Part shown: positions 16,959-26,145 of the stretch, piece after piece
How the letters are laid out: each line of letters starts with the position of its first letter
Numbering within the stretch: position 1 is the stretch's first letter
DNA from: Bacillus sp. FJAT-42376
GTDB taxonomy: Bacteria > Bacillota > Bacilli > Bacillales > Bacillaceae
DNA: 64,000 nucleotides
Assembly (NCBI RefSeq): GCF_003816055.1
Contig: NZ_CP033906.1
Location: 2,914,001 to 2,978,000, forward strand
Reading direction: 5' to 3'
The notes under the pieces: generated by a model
What the model saw: only the letters and a program-made list of their open reading frames with translations
Databases searched by the model: none
Told to the model about the DNA's origin: nothing
Position numbers and translations under genes: made by a program

Positions 16959-18976
16959 GCCGGACCTCCCGCACGTAACGCTATATTTTTAGCCAACGAT
17001 TTTGCGATTTTTTCTATATCCGCTTCTTCGCGAACAATAATTTGATCCGCCAGTTTAGCGATTGTAACTCCACCGCCGCCGAGTCCGCCGCTCTTTTTAA
17101 GCTGCGTATTTTCCTCGTTGGTTAGGACGCGTTCGCCTTTGTGGAGCGTTGCTGCAAATCCGTCGTAAGGGACGTTGTCGAGTCCCGCAGATGCCGACTT
17201 GCCCTTTTTCCCCGTTACCCACTCGAATGTATTCACTACTCCATTCGTCATTGTATCGCTGATTTGCTGCGACATTTTTCCGAAGTCTGGCATCTTAATT
17301 TGCGAAATCCAGTTAATCAAGTCCTTCACCGCAGATACGACCGTGTTTATCGCTTCTGTAGCGTTGTCAAAGTGAACAACCATAAATTCAAGAATCGGTT
17401 TTGTTCTTTTCCAAGCGTTTTCAAGCTCATGCGCAATAAGCGGAACCAACGGCACGACAACCTCGTTAATGAGCGCCATCACCGTATCGGCCACCGTATT
17501 AAAGAGGTCGTTCATCGGCCCAAGCGCAGGCTTTACCGTTTGCCATACCTCATTAATAATGCGTCCGAGCACCGGAAGCAACGGTATCACTACCCCGTTT
17601 ATCAGCGCCGCAATCACGTTCGATATTTTAGTTATGACGTTCCAGATAATCGGACCAACTGTCGCCACTATATCCGCAATTGTCGGCCATATTGCTTGGA
17701 AAGCGACGCCTAACGCATTTAGCACCGACCGAATCACTTTTCCGCCTGCATCCAGCGCCGCACCAACGCCATTATAGCCGGCTTTCAGCTTATCGAAATG
17801 TTGTCCGACGGTATTGACGACTGTTCCGACAAGCGCCTGGATAGCGCCGAGATTCAGCTTGATATTAGCGATGAATTCCGGCGGGATCAGCGACATGACC
17901 TTCGCTTTAAAACTGTCGAAGCCGGCCGATGCTTTCAATAGCCACGATAACCCTTTCGCAATCCCCGTAAACATGCCGGAGAGAGCGCCACTGGCCTGCT
18001 TCTTGAATGCCGCAAACTGTCCGCCGTCGAGGAATTTCTGCAGTTCGTCGAGCGCTGGTTTGGCCGCTTCAAGCGCACCCATACCCATTTCAGCAAACGC
18101 CATTTGCATCGTATCCTGGAGTTTCATCCATTTTCCCATCGCAGATTTATTCACTTTATCGATATAGTCTGTGGTATAACCTTGATTCGCCAGCAACTTG
18201 TCGAGTGCTTGGAGTTTCTGCATTTGAGTCGCGGCTTCCTTCATAGGTTTGAGGTCCTTCTTCGAAAGATTGAACCTTTCTTTAAGCGACACAAAATCAT
18301 CCGCAAGTGCTTCCCGGAGTGCGAAGGCGGCACCTTCCATTTTTTGCGCAGGATTTGATGCAGCCAACCTTTCCGCAATCTTAACAGAGTATTCTAGCTC
18401 CTTGTTGTTGTCACGAAATACTGGTTTCATCATTTTACTCGTGGTAATAAATTCCTCCATTCCGAAGAGGGATTCCTTCGCCATGCCCGTAAGAAACTTC
18501 ATATTCTCCGCGGCCCCTTTGGTATCGCCTTTGTATAAGGCTTCAAGGCTCATGACGTTCATTTCGGTCGTGGCCGCTTCGACCATCGCCTTTTTGATTA
18601 AACCGTAGCCAGCCGCCACTGTCCCGAGCGCTGCCGCCGCCGCCGCAATCTTGCCCGTTAGTCCGCTCATTGCTGATGATCCGCTACTTCCGATATGGTT
18701 GAGCGAGTTTCCGGCATTGTGGGCGTTGTGGTTAAGCTGCGTCAGGTTATTGTTCACAATGGTTATTCGGGAATTGACCGCGCTAAACGAATTCCCTACG
18801 CGATTAATACCGCTCGCCTGCGAATTAAAGCGACTCATTGCGTGGTCTAGGCGGCCGATTGAGCCGGAAGCCCTGGACATTGCGCGCTCGAATTTTTCCA
18901 TTTCCTTCGTCGCTTTCCGCAGCTTGGCCGTCATGAGATCGCGTAGTTTAAGCGTCGCTACTAAGTTAATCGCCAC
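16952..18976 (-). CDS. Phage tail tape-measure protein
   Basis: A ~674-residue protein that would set tail length and line the tail tube. Features: an N-terminal coiled-coil region, a hydrophobic Ala/Gly-rich segment near residue 110-135, a long helical middle with regularly spaced hydrophobic stretches (residues ~390-580, repeated LINEVVVPLVPL-like units), and the hallmark C-terminal VPYDGFAATLHKGERVLT. GTG 18976 lies 9 nt after GAGG; TTG 18982 is also possible. It is short for a tape measure, which would imply a short tail. It is one of only two recognisable tail genes in the element. Confidence 0.9.
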   Translation of the reverse strand: MAINLVATLKLRDLMTAKLRKATKEMEKFERAMSRASGSIGRLDHAMSRFNSQASGINRVGNSFSAVNSRITIVNNNLTQLNHNAHNAGNSLNHIGSSGSSAMSGLTGKIAAAAAALGTVAAGYGLIKKAMVEAATTEMNVMSLEALYKGDTKGAAENMKFLTGMAKESLFGMEEFITTSKMMKPVFRDNNKELEYSVKIAERLAASNPAQKMEGAAFALREALADDFVSLKERFNLSKKDLKPMKEAATQMQKLQALDKLLANQGYTTDYIDKVNKSAMGKWMKLQDTMQMAFAEMGMGALEAAKPALDELQKFLDGGQFAAFKKQASGALSGMFTGIAKGLSWLLKASAGFDSFKAKVMSLIPPEFIANIKLNLGAIQALVGTVVNTVGQHFDKLKAGYNGVGAALDAGGKVIRSVLNALGVAFQAIWPTIADIVATVGPIIWNVITKISNVIAALINGVVIPLLPVLGRIINEVWQTVKPALGPMNDLFNTVADTVMALINEVVVPLVPLIAHELENAWKRTKPILEFMVVHFDNATEAINTVVSAVKDLINWISQIKMPDFGKMSQQISDTMTNGVVNTFEWVTGKKGKSASAGLDNVPYDGFAATLHKGERVLTNEENTQLKKSGGLGGGGVTIAKLADQIIVREEADIEKIAKSLAKNIALRAGGPAW

Positions 18977-19268
18977 GGCCAATCACCTCTATCGCGCGTT
19001 TTAACGCCTTAGACATCGCCTGCATGTTTCGCTCGACCAAGCGCCTGCTTGTACGGTCTAATTTGCCATTGATGATTCCGGTTCTTAACGCGATATAATT
19101 CTGTCGCGCCAGTTTGCCGACTCTCTTTAAATCCGGATCCGCGGCTTCTTCAAATGGCTTTGCTGTGGCCAGATATTCACTAAGACTAGCGTCGCTAAAT
19201 TCGTTTGTTACGGCGGACCATGCTTCGTTCAGGCGGTCCAGATTATCCGCAAATTGTTCTGCATTCAT
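18966..19268 (-). CDS. Uncharacterised element protein upstream of the tape measure
   Basis: A ~100-residue, helical protein (NAEQFADNLDRLNEAW at the start, then DRTSRRLVERNMQAMSKALK). No family recognised. ATG 19268 has GGAAGGG at 9 nt; ATG 19277 directly abuts the ribosome site. It overlaps the tape-measure start. Tail-assembly chaperones usually occupy this slot, but no frameshift signal or similarity supports that. Confidence 0.75.
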   Translation of the reverse strand: MNAEQFADNLDRLNEAWSAVTNEFSDASLSEYLATAKPFEEAADPDLKRVGKLARQNYIALRTGIINGKLDRTSRRLVERNMQAMSKALKRAIEVIGRGD

Positions 19269-19351
19269 TTTCGTCATCCCTTCCGTTTATAATAGGTGGC
19301 GCTCCGCGGCACCAGGGAGGAAGCCGCATCATCACGCCCGTTTTGAGTGAG

Positions 19352-19975
19352 TTATTTCGTGTTGACGTTTATCGTTCCGCGTTCGGATGCATCGTGAATC
19401 TCATGTGCTGCAATACCGTAAAGAGCTCCGTCAGAATATCCGTGGTCGTTATGACCGAAGTAAATTACTCGCTGTGAAGGGAAGTCAATTACCGCAGCAT
19501 CACGCCCGACCTCTCTCGCAGCATCGATAATTTGCTTGCGGACGCCTTGATGAAGTGAATGATATTTCGCCAGCGATTCTAGATACGAGCGTTTCGCGGC
19601 ATTGATTTCGGAAAGCACTCCCGGCAGTTCTTTTTCGTAATGAGCAGCCGCCTCTTGTTTAGTCAACGCAAGCGCTTCGTCCATTAGCGAGATTACGTCA
19701 GTTGGAAAAGCCATCCGGGCTTCTCGATCCTCTATCGCTGCGATTGACGCGGTTGTTTCGTCGATTTCGCGTTGAAGAGATACTTCCTTGCTGATTGCTT
19801 CGTCGGACACATCGAATACTGATTTCGCTTTCTGCGCTTCTAGTGATGTGATTGATTCGGCAAGTTTAGCTTGGAGCTCCGCTTTCTTAGACGCCAGTTG
19901 TTCCTTACCTTGCGCTACCTGTAAATTTGCTGCTTTTACCTCGCTGATTAGTGTTGCCGCTGTTTTCTTTGCCAT
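19352..19975 (-). CDS. Uncharacterised coiled-coil element protein
   Basis: A 207-residue protein. Residues ~1-95 are strongly heptad-like (Lys/Glu/Ala-rich, LISEVKAANLQVAQGKEQLA), the middle is helical, and the last ~40 residues form a different compact tail (VIYFGHNDHGYSDG). No family recognised. A GGGGGAATTC ribosome site precedes ATG 19975. It is part of the leftward run. Confidence 0.8.
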   Translation of the reverse strand: MAKKTAATLISEVKAANLQVAQGKEQLASKKAELQAKLAESITSLEAQKAKSVFDVSDEAISKEVSLQREIDETTASIAAIEDREARMAFPTDVISLMDEALALTKQEAAAHYEKELPGVLSEINAAKRSYLESLAKYHSLHQGVRKQIIDAAREVGRDAAVIDFPSQRVIYFGHNDHGYSDGALYGIAAHEIHDASERGTINVNTK

Positions 19976-20036
19976 TTTGAATTCCCCCGTTTTTTAGTTT
20001 TGGTTTTATCTAAAAAGACGCTGGTTGGGCGCCTTA

Positions 20037-20792
20037 TTATTCGGATTCCTGCTTCGCTAATCTAGCTTGTTTCTCTTCTTCAAGTTCGTAAAATTCCGGC
20101 CTGTTGGCGTACTCCGCGATTCTAGGCCCGAAGGTTTGTTTAATAAGCGTCATTTCCATACCTTGAGGGAAGAATAAGTCTCTTCCGAAGTTGTCCCCGG
20201 CAATATCGAAAAGTTCAGCAGCCTTTTTCTGTTCTGGTGATATTGCTTTACTGCGGCTTTCGGATAAGACTGCATGTAGCTCGCTTTTGTATTTTGCCGG
20301 ATTAGAGCCAGCTATTTGTATGACGGATTGCGCTAGTGAAGGAAAGTTTTCAATAATTTGATCTGAAAGATACGGATCCGTAATCTCTTTAGCGAAGGAC
20401 TGAATTTTACTTAGAGCACTCTCCGGACGAGACTCTAGCATAATATCCATTTTTAGTTCGGATAGCTTTCTTTCAAAGGACTTAACAGCAATTTCAGAAG
20501 GCTTCTTGGGCTTTTCGTTCATAATCATTTCCGCGGCAGTCCTTGTTTTAACAGCACTTAAATTACGTTCTTCTTTTAGTTTCCGCGCGTTTCTGATAAA
20601 TGCTTCTCCGAAGTCCTTCTGTAATGCTTCTTTTTTCTTTAGCTTTCCGTGTTCAGAAAGATCACTGTTAGACTCTATTTTGCCGCACTCTTCTTTATAA
20701 AGGTCTCGAACTGTGGTTACAAATGTACCGGTTGATTCTGAAACCTCTCTCAGCATTGAAAAGTGAGTAAGCATTTCTTGGTATTTTGACAT
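20037..20792 (-). CDS. Uncharacterised helical element protein
   Basis: A 251-residue, highly charged helical protein (many Lys/Glu; KEECGKIESN, KKKEALQKDFGEAFIRNARK). No motif recognised. AAAAGGGGAAA precedes ATG 20792. It could be structural or scaffold-like given its place upstream of the tail genes, but this is a guess. Confidence 0.8.
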   Translation of the reverse strand: MSKYQEMLTHFSMLREVSESTGTFVTTVRDLYKEECGKIESNSDLSEHGKLKKKEALQKDFGEAFIRNARKLKEERNLSAVKTRTAAEMIMNEKPKKPSEIAVKSFERKLSELKMDIMLESRPESALSKIQSFAKEITDPYLSDQIIENFPSLAQSVIQIAGSNPAKYKSELHAVLSESRSKAISPEQKKAAELFDIAGDNFGRDLFFPQGMEMTLIKQTFGPRIAEYANRPEFYELEEEKQARLAKQESE

Positions 20793-20810
20793 TTCGCATT
20801 TCCCCTTTTA

Positions 20811-21221
20811 TTAAATATTTGTAATTACGTCTTGCTTTCTATTAAGTGCATCCACCGCGAGCTGCACGCAGTCTTCCGGCATTCTGACAATTTTGCTAAA
20901 AACCAATCCCGCCCGGCAATATAAACCGAGCTTCCGTTCAAGCTCAGTTTTCCGTAGGAGCTGCGGCATAGTTCCGCGGACAATAATGAGCTTAATGCCG
21001 TCTTCGTCAATTTCCGTAAGCACTTGTTCCAGGACTTCGATAAGTGCGGCGCGCCTTGTAACATCGGCCCTGTAAAGAGAATACACACGGACTAAATTCC
21101 GTCCTTCGCTGCCCGGAGTCCAGACCTCGGCGCCGAAACCCATCTTGGAATCTTCGTCCTGCTTTCGCACGGATGCTATGCAAATATGAGCCACCTTATT
21201 TTCCGGAATCATGTTTTCCAT
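20811..21221 (-). CDS. Uncharacterised element protein, possible degenerate RNase H-like fold
   Basis: A 136-residue protein. The order GFGAEVWTPG, a YRADVTRRAALIEVLEQVL helix and IKLIIVRGTMPQLL resembles the strand-helix-strand order of RNase HI-type proteins. The catalytic acidic residues are not evident, so activity is doubtful. GGAGGAG precedes ATG 21221. The fold suggestion is inference from pattern only. Confidence 0.75.
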   Translation of the reverse strand: MENMIPENKVAHICIASVRKQDEDSKMGFGAEVWTPGSEGRNLVRVYSLYRADVTRRAALIEVLEQVLTEIDEDGIKLIIVRGTMPQLLRKTELERKLGLYCRAGLVFSKIVRMPEDCVQLAVDALNRKQDVITNI

Positions 21222-21245
21222 TGCGCTCCTCCTTTCGTAATAATT

Positions 21246-21836
21246 TCACGCGCTCACCTTCCGGCCAGGCATCCGGCTGATTAGGCGTTGGATGATAAAT
21301 TCCGACTTCAAGCGCTTATGTTCTTCGATTATTTCCGCCACCGACACGTTCCGGGCCGCCGCGATGCGCGAGATTATATTAGCGAGTCGATCGATTGTAA
21401 AACGTTCGTCGCGCTCGTAAAAGATAAAGAGTGGCAGCAGGTCTTTCCGTTTGTTCGCTGATCCGGAAGAAATCGTCACATTATCGATTGAATTGTGACC
21501 GCCTAGCGCAAGTGGCCGGATGTGCTCTAAATGCGGCGTATTGGTTCCGATTGTTAGAGGTTCACCGGTATATTGACAATTGCCTCCGAACTCTTTAAAT
21601 AGCGCGAAGACTTGCTCGTAAGTGAGATCGCTCGGCACTCCGAACTTGGCTGCGCTTTGATTCGCCTTATTGAAAGCCCGGCGAGCGCGGCCGGCTAGGC
21701 TAGTTCTATATTTCTGTGAATAGGCGGTGCTGCATTTCCGGCAGACATACTTGCGGCCATTTTTTCCCCTGGGATCACGATTGAATTGCTCTAATGACTT
21801 AGTTTCGAGACACGTCGCGCAGACCATCGTTGTCAT
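21246..21836 (-). CDS. HNH endonuclease-like zinc protein
   Basis: A 196-residue protein. An N-terminal zinc ribbon has CATC at residues 6-9 and CRKC at 33-36. Later an HNH-like core reads NCQYTGEPLTIG, LEHIRPLALGGHNSIDNV and SGSANKRKDLLP, giving the His-Asn-(Asn/His) pattern. It may nick or cut DNA, as free-standing phage HNH proteins do. Its start overlaps the preceding small gene's stop by 4 nt (21833-21836), so translation is coupled. Confidence 0.78.
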   Translation of the reverse strand: MTTMVCATCLETKSLEQFNRDPRGKNGRKYVCRKCSTAYSQKYRTSLAGRARRAFNKANQSAAKFGVPSDLTYEQVFALFKEFGGNCQYTGEPLTIGTNTPHLEHIRPLALGGHNSIDNVTISSGSANKRKDLLPLFIFYERDERFTIDRLANIISRIAAARNVSVAEIIEEHKRLKSEFIIQRLISRMPGRKVSA

Positions 21837-22036
21837 GAGTTCTGTCGCCTTCGCTTGGATTTTGAGTCCATGATTAATCGCGGTAACATATGAACTATGT
21901 GCGAATTTGAATTGTACGGGCCAAAGGCAAAAAACTTTGTGTCCTCGCCATCTATTACTTTCGCCGTGATATTCTTATCGCCAGGACAGTTTCGGCCAGG
22001 AATGCAAAGCATCGTACGTATTTTGTCATTCTGCAT
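21833..22036 (-). CDS. Small uncharacterised element protein with paired cysteines
   Basis: A 67-residue protein with CIPGRNCPGDKN near the N-terminus and a basic C-terminus (SKSKRRRQNS). No family recognised. It is sandwiched by overlaps with both neighbours (11 nt upstream, 4 nt downstream), which supports it as a real translated gene. GGGAGGGCGAAGG precedes ATG 22036. Confidence 0.65.
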   Translation of the reverse strand: MQNDKIRTMLCIPGRNCPGDKNITAKVIDGEDTKFFAFGPYNSNSHIVHMLPRLIMDSKSKRRRQNS

Positions 22037-22370
22037 GACCTTCGCCCTCCCGTATCTGCAGTATTTGGTTTAAAATTTCATGACGGATGTACGACTTCTC
22101 TAACCCGTAATCACGCATCGGAGCGCAGACGCGGCAAAATAGCATCGCAATCCTTTCGACTAACTTTAAGATAGCGACATTATCCATACTGCGTAACGAC
22201 TTCGCGCTGACTTCTTCGCGTGTAAATTCGTGAGCGTAGTTTAGAAGTCCGTATTGATCTGCGGTTATGCCGTCTACGGGCGCGGAATATTTAACTTTGC
22301 GTTTAGCTCCGTAGTCATATAGCCATTCGGATTTCTCTTCGTTCAGATACTCGATTAGCACTTCTGACAT
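22026..22370 (-). CDS. Small uncharacterised element protein
   Basis: A 114-residue acidic protein (SEVLIEYLNEEKSEWLYDYG at the start). No motif recognised. GGAGG lies 8 nt before ATG 22370. It overlaps the next gene by 11 nt in the leftward run. Confidence 0.75.
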   Translation of the reverse strand: MSEVLIEYLNEEKSEWLYDYGAKRKVKYSAPVDGITADQYGLLNYAHEFTREEVSAKSLRSMDNVAILKLVERIAMLFCRVCAPMRDYGLEKSYIRHEILNQILQIREGEGHAE

Positions 22371-22454
22371 TTCGTAAGCCTCCTTTACAAAATTTGTTTT
22401 TAGTGGTATGATAATATTGGATATATATTTTATTTTTTTATTAAGGTGAAAAAA

Positions 22455-22667
22455 TTAATAAAACTTCTTATAGCGGTCGATTGCAGTTAGAAGTTCGTCT
22501 GTAAGTTCAAATTGCTGCGAGAGTTTGAATTTCACTCTTTCTCCCACGTTTCTTCTATTGGTTTCAATGGCTGCAATGGTACCCTCTGCTACTCCTAGCA
22601 ACTTCGAAAACTCCGGCTGTGAGTATCCGTGGAACAACCGAATAGCCTTCATTGTTTTACCGTCCAT
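22455..22667 (-). CDS. XRE-type helix-turn-helix protein
   Basis: A 70-residue Cro/CI-like DNA-binding protein. The helix-turn-helix is at about residues 16-40 (SQPEFSKLLGVAEGTIAAIE). AAGGAGGGAA precedes ATG 22667. It has no dimerisation tail, as in small Cro-like proteins. It may control the late (leftward, morphogenetic) part of the run, since an 84-bp gap with A/T-rich sequence follows it. Confidence 0.85.
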   Translation of the reverse strand: MDGKTMKAIRLFHGYSQPEFSKLLGVAEGTIAAIETNRRNVGERVKFKLSQQFELTDELLTAIDRYKKFY

Positions 22668-22732
22668 TACTCTTCCCTCCTTATCTTACAAATTGGTAAA
22701 TAAATTATAGGGCTTTAAAAACCCTTTCAATA

Positions 22733-23650
22733 TTATAGGACTGCATAGGGAGGCTTTTTGCCATTTTTCGAGGTTTTTTCATCAGTTTTTCGAGTTAATT
22801 TTGCTGGATCGGTCGGCGTATTATGGCGCTTATATTGACGGCCTTTCCAATCGTCCATGACGTACTCGTATTCGTATTCCGGCAGCATAGTCCCGGTCTT
22901 TTCTAAACGTTTTAGCGCGTTCTCTTGACCTTTACGGCACGTTTCCGAACAATAAACGCTATTTTTGTTGCCGCTTCTTATCGCTTTATACTTCCAATAG
23001 CGGTCAGCCGCCTTAAAATGGTCTTTCGTGATCGGAAAGTAATTGTCGCAACTAAAACAACCGCATTTCCGCCATTTCTTCCGCTCCTCACGATAAGCCT
23101 TTACCGTTGGCTCTTCGAAATGTTCTTCGTCTATGTGTCTTAGAATATCGTCATGCAAATCGCGCAAGTTATAATCATTCCGTTCTACAAACTCGTATTC
23201 TAGTCGCTTCCATTCCGCTCGCGTCCGGTTTGCGACTTCTTCTCGATGGGAGGCCCGGAGCAAATATTCAGCGTTAATTCCAAGCAGAGCGCCAATCGCA
23301 TCCTGTGTATATAACGGGGCTTTCCGCAGCCTGTCTTCCGGAACATTGGCGAACGCGGCCGTTCGGTCGTATTTCTTTTGCGGAAATTCTTTGGAAACTT
23401 TATAGCGTGAGTGATTCATCATTAGTGGCGGACGCTTGCCGGCTTTTATGCAGAACGCTTCTACCGCTTTTTCAGTGCGATCGCATAGGTCGTCGCAGCG
23501 CTCTTTCATCTCGGCAACCGTAATTTTTTTCGGCGGCGCGAAACCGTATTTATTGCGGAGCCGGAGCATTTCTTCGTTCAATTCGTGTCTGGCGGCTAGT
23601 TCGTCGTATGCTTGCGTGAGAATGTCGCTTTTCTTTTTGGCGATTGTCAA
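22733..23650 (-). CDS. Uncharacterised element protein with zinc-finger-like cysteines
   Basis: A 305-residue, very basic protein. About residues 195-245 hold CGCFSC and, after a loop, YCSETC, a likely Cys4 zinc site. The rest is charged and helical. No family recognised; a nucleic-acid-binding role fits the composition. Start TTG 23650 follows GGGGAG at 6-7 nt. It lies just downstream of the helicase-like gene. Confidence 0.8.
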   Translation of the reverse strand: MTIAKKKSDILTQAYDELAARHELNEEMLRLRNKYGFAPPKKITVAEMKERCDDLCDRTEKAVEAFCIKAGKRPPLMMNHSRYKVSKEFPQKKYDRTAAFANVPEDRLRKAPLYTQDAIGALLGINAEYLLRASHREEVANRTRAEWKRLEYEFVERNDYNLRDLHDDILRHIDEEHFEEPTVKAYREERKKWRKCGCFSCDNYFPITKDHFKAADRYWKYKAIRSGNKNSVYCSETCRKGQENALKRLEKTGTMLPEYEYEYVMDDWKGRQYKRHNTPTDPAKLTRKTDEKTSKNGKKPPYAVL

Positions 23651-23709
23651 TTTAATCTCCCCTTTGATTTTATTGTTTGAAAACAGCCGTATATAAGATT
23701 TTCACCTCC

Positions 23710-24915
23710 TTAAATTTCGTAGTTGGCCCATGCTTTTAATAATCCGCGCATCCGGCTAGACGGCAGATACAACTTAATTGGCTGCCCTTCGCGGATCCTT
23801 GACCGCCATACCCATTGCAATAGGTCCGACACAGCTATCGCGTTCTGATTGACGGTCACATTGTTATCCTCGAAGAACGCTCTTTCTACCGGGTTAAGAA
23901 AACGGTTAAACACGTAAGCCAGCGCCCAACGGTCCTTATATTCGTTAGTTGCCCGTGCCGTACACGCTAGAAAAGTTCCGCGCTTATAACTTTTCGGACA
24001 CATCGCTTTCTCTCGCACTTTCAACGTGGTCCATAAAACCTCGCCTTTCTTGGCGCCAGCAACATTCGAGAAGAAATTGTAAATATTCTTGCTGAACTGA
24101 TTAATCGTCTTCTCGTCCGCTCTCCTTAACCATCCGGCGCCCAAAGCATTATCGCGATCGGCAATGGCGTTCATCTTTCCGTCGTAGATTTCGATAAGTT
24201 TCATTATTTCCGTCCGGTTTTCAGCCTTCGCATTATAGGCGCAGAGCTCGTAACGGCCGTCTACTAATCTAACGGACTGATATTCGTATTCGAAGCGGTA
24301 AAGGTCGTAATAGTAGCGCTGTGTCTGGCCGCTAAACATGTATGTCATTACGAAAACTTCATCGAAGGTGTGGAATACTTGCGGAGGAAACGCCCATATA
24401 AGAAACCGCCCGCGATGATAGAACAAGTTGCCGGCCTGCGCAAGCAAGCGAATATCCATATATCGGCTGTTGTCTTCCGGATCTCCTTTCCATACGACTT
24501 TATTTTCGTTCAAATCGATATCGCCAGTGTCCAGCAAGCGCCGGATATCGGTCGCGTTGACGTTCGCATAGTCGATCACGTCCATTACCTCGTCCAATAT
24601 CAGCGTGTAGCCTGAACCGGTTAACAATTCGATGAGCTCGTCGTCCGCCGCCTGGAATAGCGAATGCGTCGCTACAATATCGTATCCACCTACGATAAGC
24701 TCTTTTAGACTGCGCAGCTTCTTTCGCTCGGCATTCGCAAGGTTTGGCTCGATAAATTTGCGATTCGCTACGCCACCTTTTACCCGAGCTACTTCGGTCA
24801 AGAATGGCGTGATATAGATGAATTTCTTATCCGCTGGATTTTCGTTCATGTGCTGGATAGCCCACGACGTCTTTCCGCTTCCCATGATTGCGTCGATAAC
24901 CTTAATTTTCGTCAA
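23710..24915 (-). CDS. P-loop helicase/ATPase-like replication protein
   Basis: A 401-residue protein with Walker A MGSGKTSW at residues ~11-18 and a DEAD-like Walker B TLILDEVMD at ~106-114. A VATHSLFQ motif between them resembles helicase motif Ia/Ib. The C-terminal part lacks clear motifs I can name. This resembles phage origin-binding or DEAD-type replication proteins. Start TTG 24915 has GGAGGGG at 7 nt. It is the only candidate replication protein of the element. Confidence 0.65.
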   Translation of the reverse strand: MTKIKVIDAIMGSGKTSWAIQHMNENPADKKFIYITPFLTEVARVKGGVANRKFIEPNLANAERKKLRSLKELIVGGYDIVATHSLFQAADDELIELLTGSGYTLILDEVMDVIDYANVNATDIRRLLDTGDIDLNENKVVWKGDPEDNSRYMDIRLLAQAGNLFYHRGRFLIWAFPPQVFHTFDEVFVMTYMFSGQTQRYYYDLYRFEYEYQSVRLVDGRYELCAYNAKAENRTEIMKLIEIYDGKMNAIADRDNALGAGWLRRADEKTINQFSKNIYNFFSNVAGAKKGEVLWTTLKVREKAMCPKSYKRGTFLACTARATNEYKDRWALAYVFNRFLNPVERAFFEDNNVTVNQNAIAVSDLLQWVWRSRIREGQPIKLYLPSSRMRGLLKAWANYEI

Positions 24916-25251
24916 ACTTTATCCCCCTCCGTTTTTTGTTCCGCTAGATTTTTAGGCAATTTTTTGCCTAGAATTTTTCTTCGGCCTTACTCTCCCAACG
25001 GTTTTCAAGCGTTGTCCCTTAAAGGAAATTACTACAGTTTCGATATTAATATCCGCGGTGAATTGTAAATGAACCGCTATGTTTTGAACTTGTCATAACG
25101 GTCATATTCCGCTATTACTTCCTGCTTCGCAGGCATTTCGGCAAAGAACGCCTCATGCACCATTTATAACTTTTCGACGGTCTTATTTTAAAGAACGACG
25201 ATATAAACGTAGTGGTCTAGCGAAAGGGCTAGGCCGAAGCCAGGCGCTAGT
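24916..25251. other. 336-bp interval upstream of the helicase-like gene
   Basis: No supported gene. Minus strand has a 28-codon frame (ATG near 25162, no ribosome site), then an open ~40-codon frame without a start codon; together they may be a remnant gene. No clear promoter or hairpin is visible. Confidence 0.4.
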
Positions 25252-25713
25252 TTATTCGAGATCGATTTCCACTTTTGTGATGCGGCCCTCTGAATCACGC
25301 TTTACGAATACGTCATATATCCCGTCTCCATACGCTGTCCCTAAAGCGAATGCGCTCCCGTTTAAAATCTGACCGCAGTTATCCGGAGTCAATGTGACCT
25401 CGCAAGTTTTTTTATATTCTTCCTCGGTCCCTTTTCCGATGACGTAGCATGGATCAGTAATCATAAGCTGACCGCTATCGACTGCGACTGACCCGGCGTA
25501 CTCCTTATCATCGAGATCCTCATATTTATAGAACTCAAACCAGAAACTGGCCGCTTCGAGTTCAAACCCTTTTAGAACTTTGCGGATTTCGTAAGTTTCC
25601 CCTAAATCAAGAGATGCCTTCAATTCTCTCAAAGTCTCGCCTTTGTCCAGAATGAATAGATCAACCGGTGTGTTGCTTTCTTTTTCGTAAACCTCATAAT
25701 ATTTTTTAGTCAT
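25252..25713 (-). CDS. DUF4241-like element protein
   Basis: A 153-residue acidic protein. Its central AVDSGQLMITDPCYV followed by a later AYGDGIYDVFV matches the signature of DUF4241-type proteins common in phages and bacilli. Function is unknown. GGGAGA lies 7 nt before ATG 25713. It belongs to the early leftward genes. Confidence 0.65.
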   Translation of the reverse strand: MTKKYYEVYEKESNTPVDLFILDKGETLRELKASLDLGETYEIRKVLKGFELEAASFWFEFYKYEDLDDKEYAGSVAVDSGQLMITDPCYVIGKGTEEEYKKTCEVTLTPDNCGQILNGSAFALGTAYGDGIYDVFVKRDSEGRITKVEIDLE

Positions 25714-26145
25714 TTCAATCTCTCCCTTAAATGTTTTTTGCTTCCTACTTTAAAATACCGATGTAAACTATAATTTGGCGCAAATTTCCCGGAAGTTTTT
25801 CACTATCTACTTAATATTGTGAGATTACTGCACCAAACCGCGCACTTTTTTCAACACTTTTTGCCTCTCATATATTTGTTATACATAAATCCGCGAATGG
25901 CACACTTTTTTCATAAGAAAAAACCGAAGTCAATCTCCCACCTAATGAGATCGACCGCGGCCGTAATCCGTTATATTCCGTTTTTATAAAGGATCACACT
26001 GTTGCCGCAGCCATCCTTCGTTTAGGTTGAAAGCACGTTGTCCAGCCGTTACTTTCGCTCGCTTCGTCCGTAATCGGTTTGTTGCCGGCGACCTGCCCTC
26101 CGTCTTTTCCGCTCCTTACTTCGACATCATCGGGCAATTCCGTAG
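25714..26145. other. 432-bp interval with repeated CACTTTTTTCA blocks
   Basis: No recognised gene. CACTTTTTTCA occurs at 25843-25853 and again at 25903-25913, exactly 60 bp apart, with a shorter CACTTTTT between. A 47-codon minus-strand frame (TTG 26137 to 25994) reads protein-like but has no ribosome site. The repeats could be an origin, regulator sites or chance. Confidence 0.35.

Noticed and set aside
17141..18608. Several long plus-strand frames antisense to the tape-measure gene
   Set aside because: These mirror the codon bias of the tape-measure gene; none has a ribosome site or recognisable product.
24916..25251. 28-codon minus-strand frame followed by a start-less 40-codon frame
   Set aside because: Neither has a usable initiation region; a decayed small gene is possible but unsupported.
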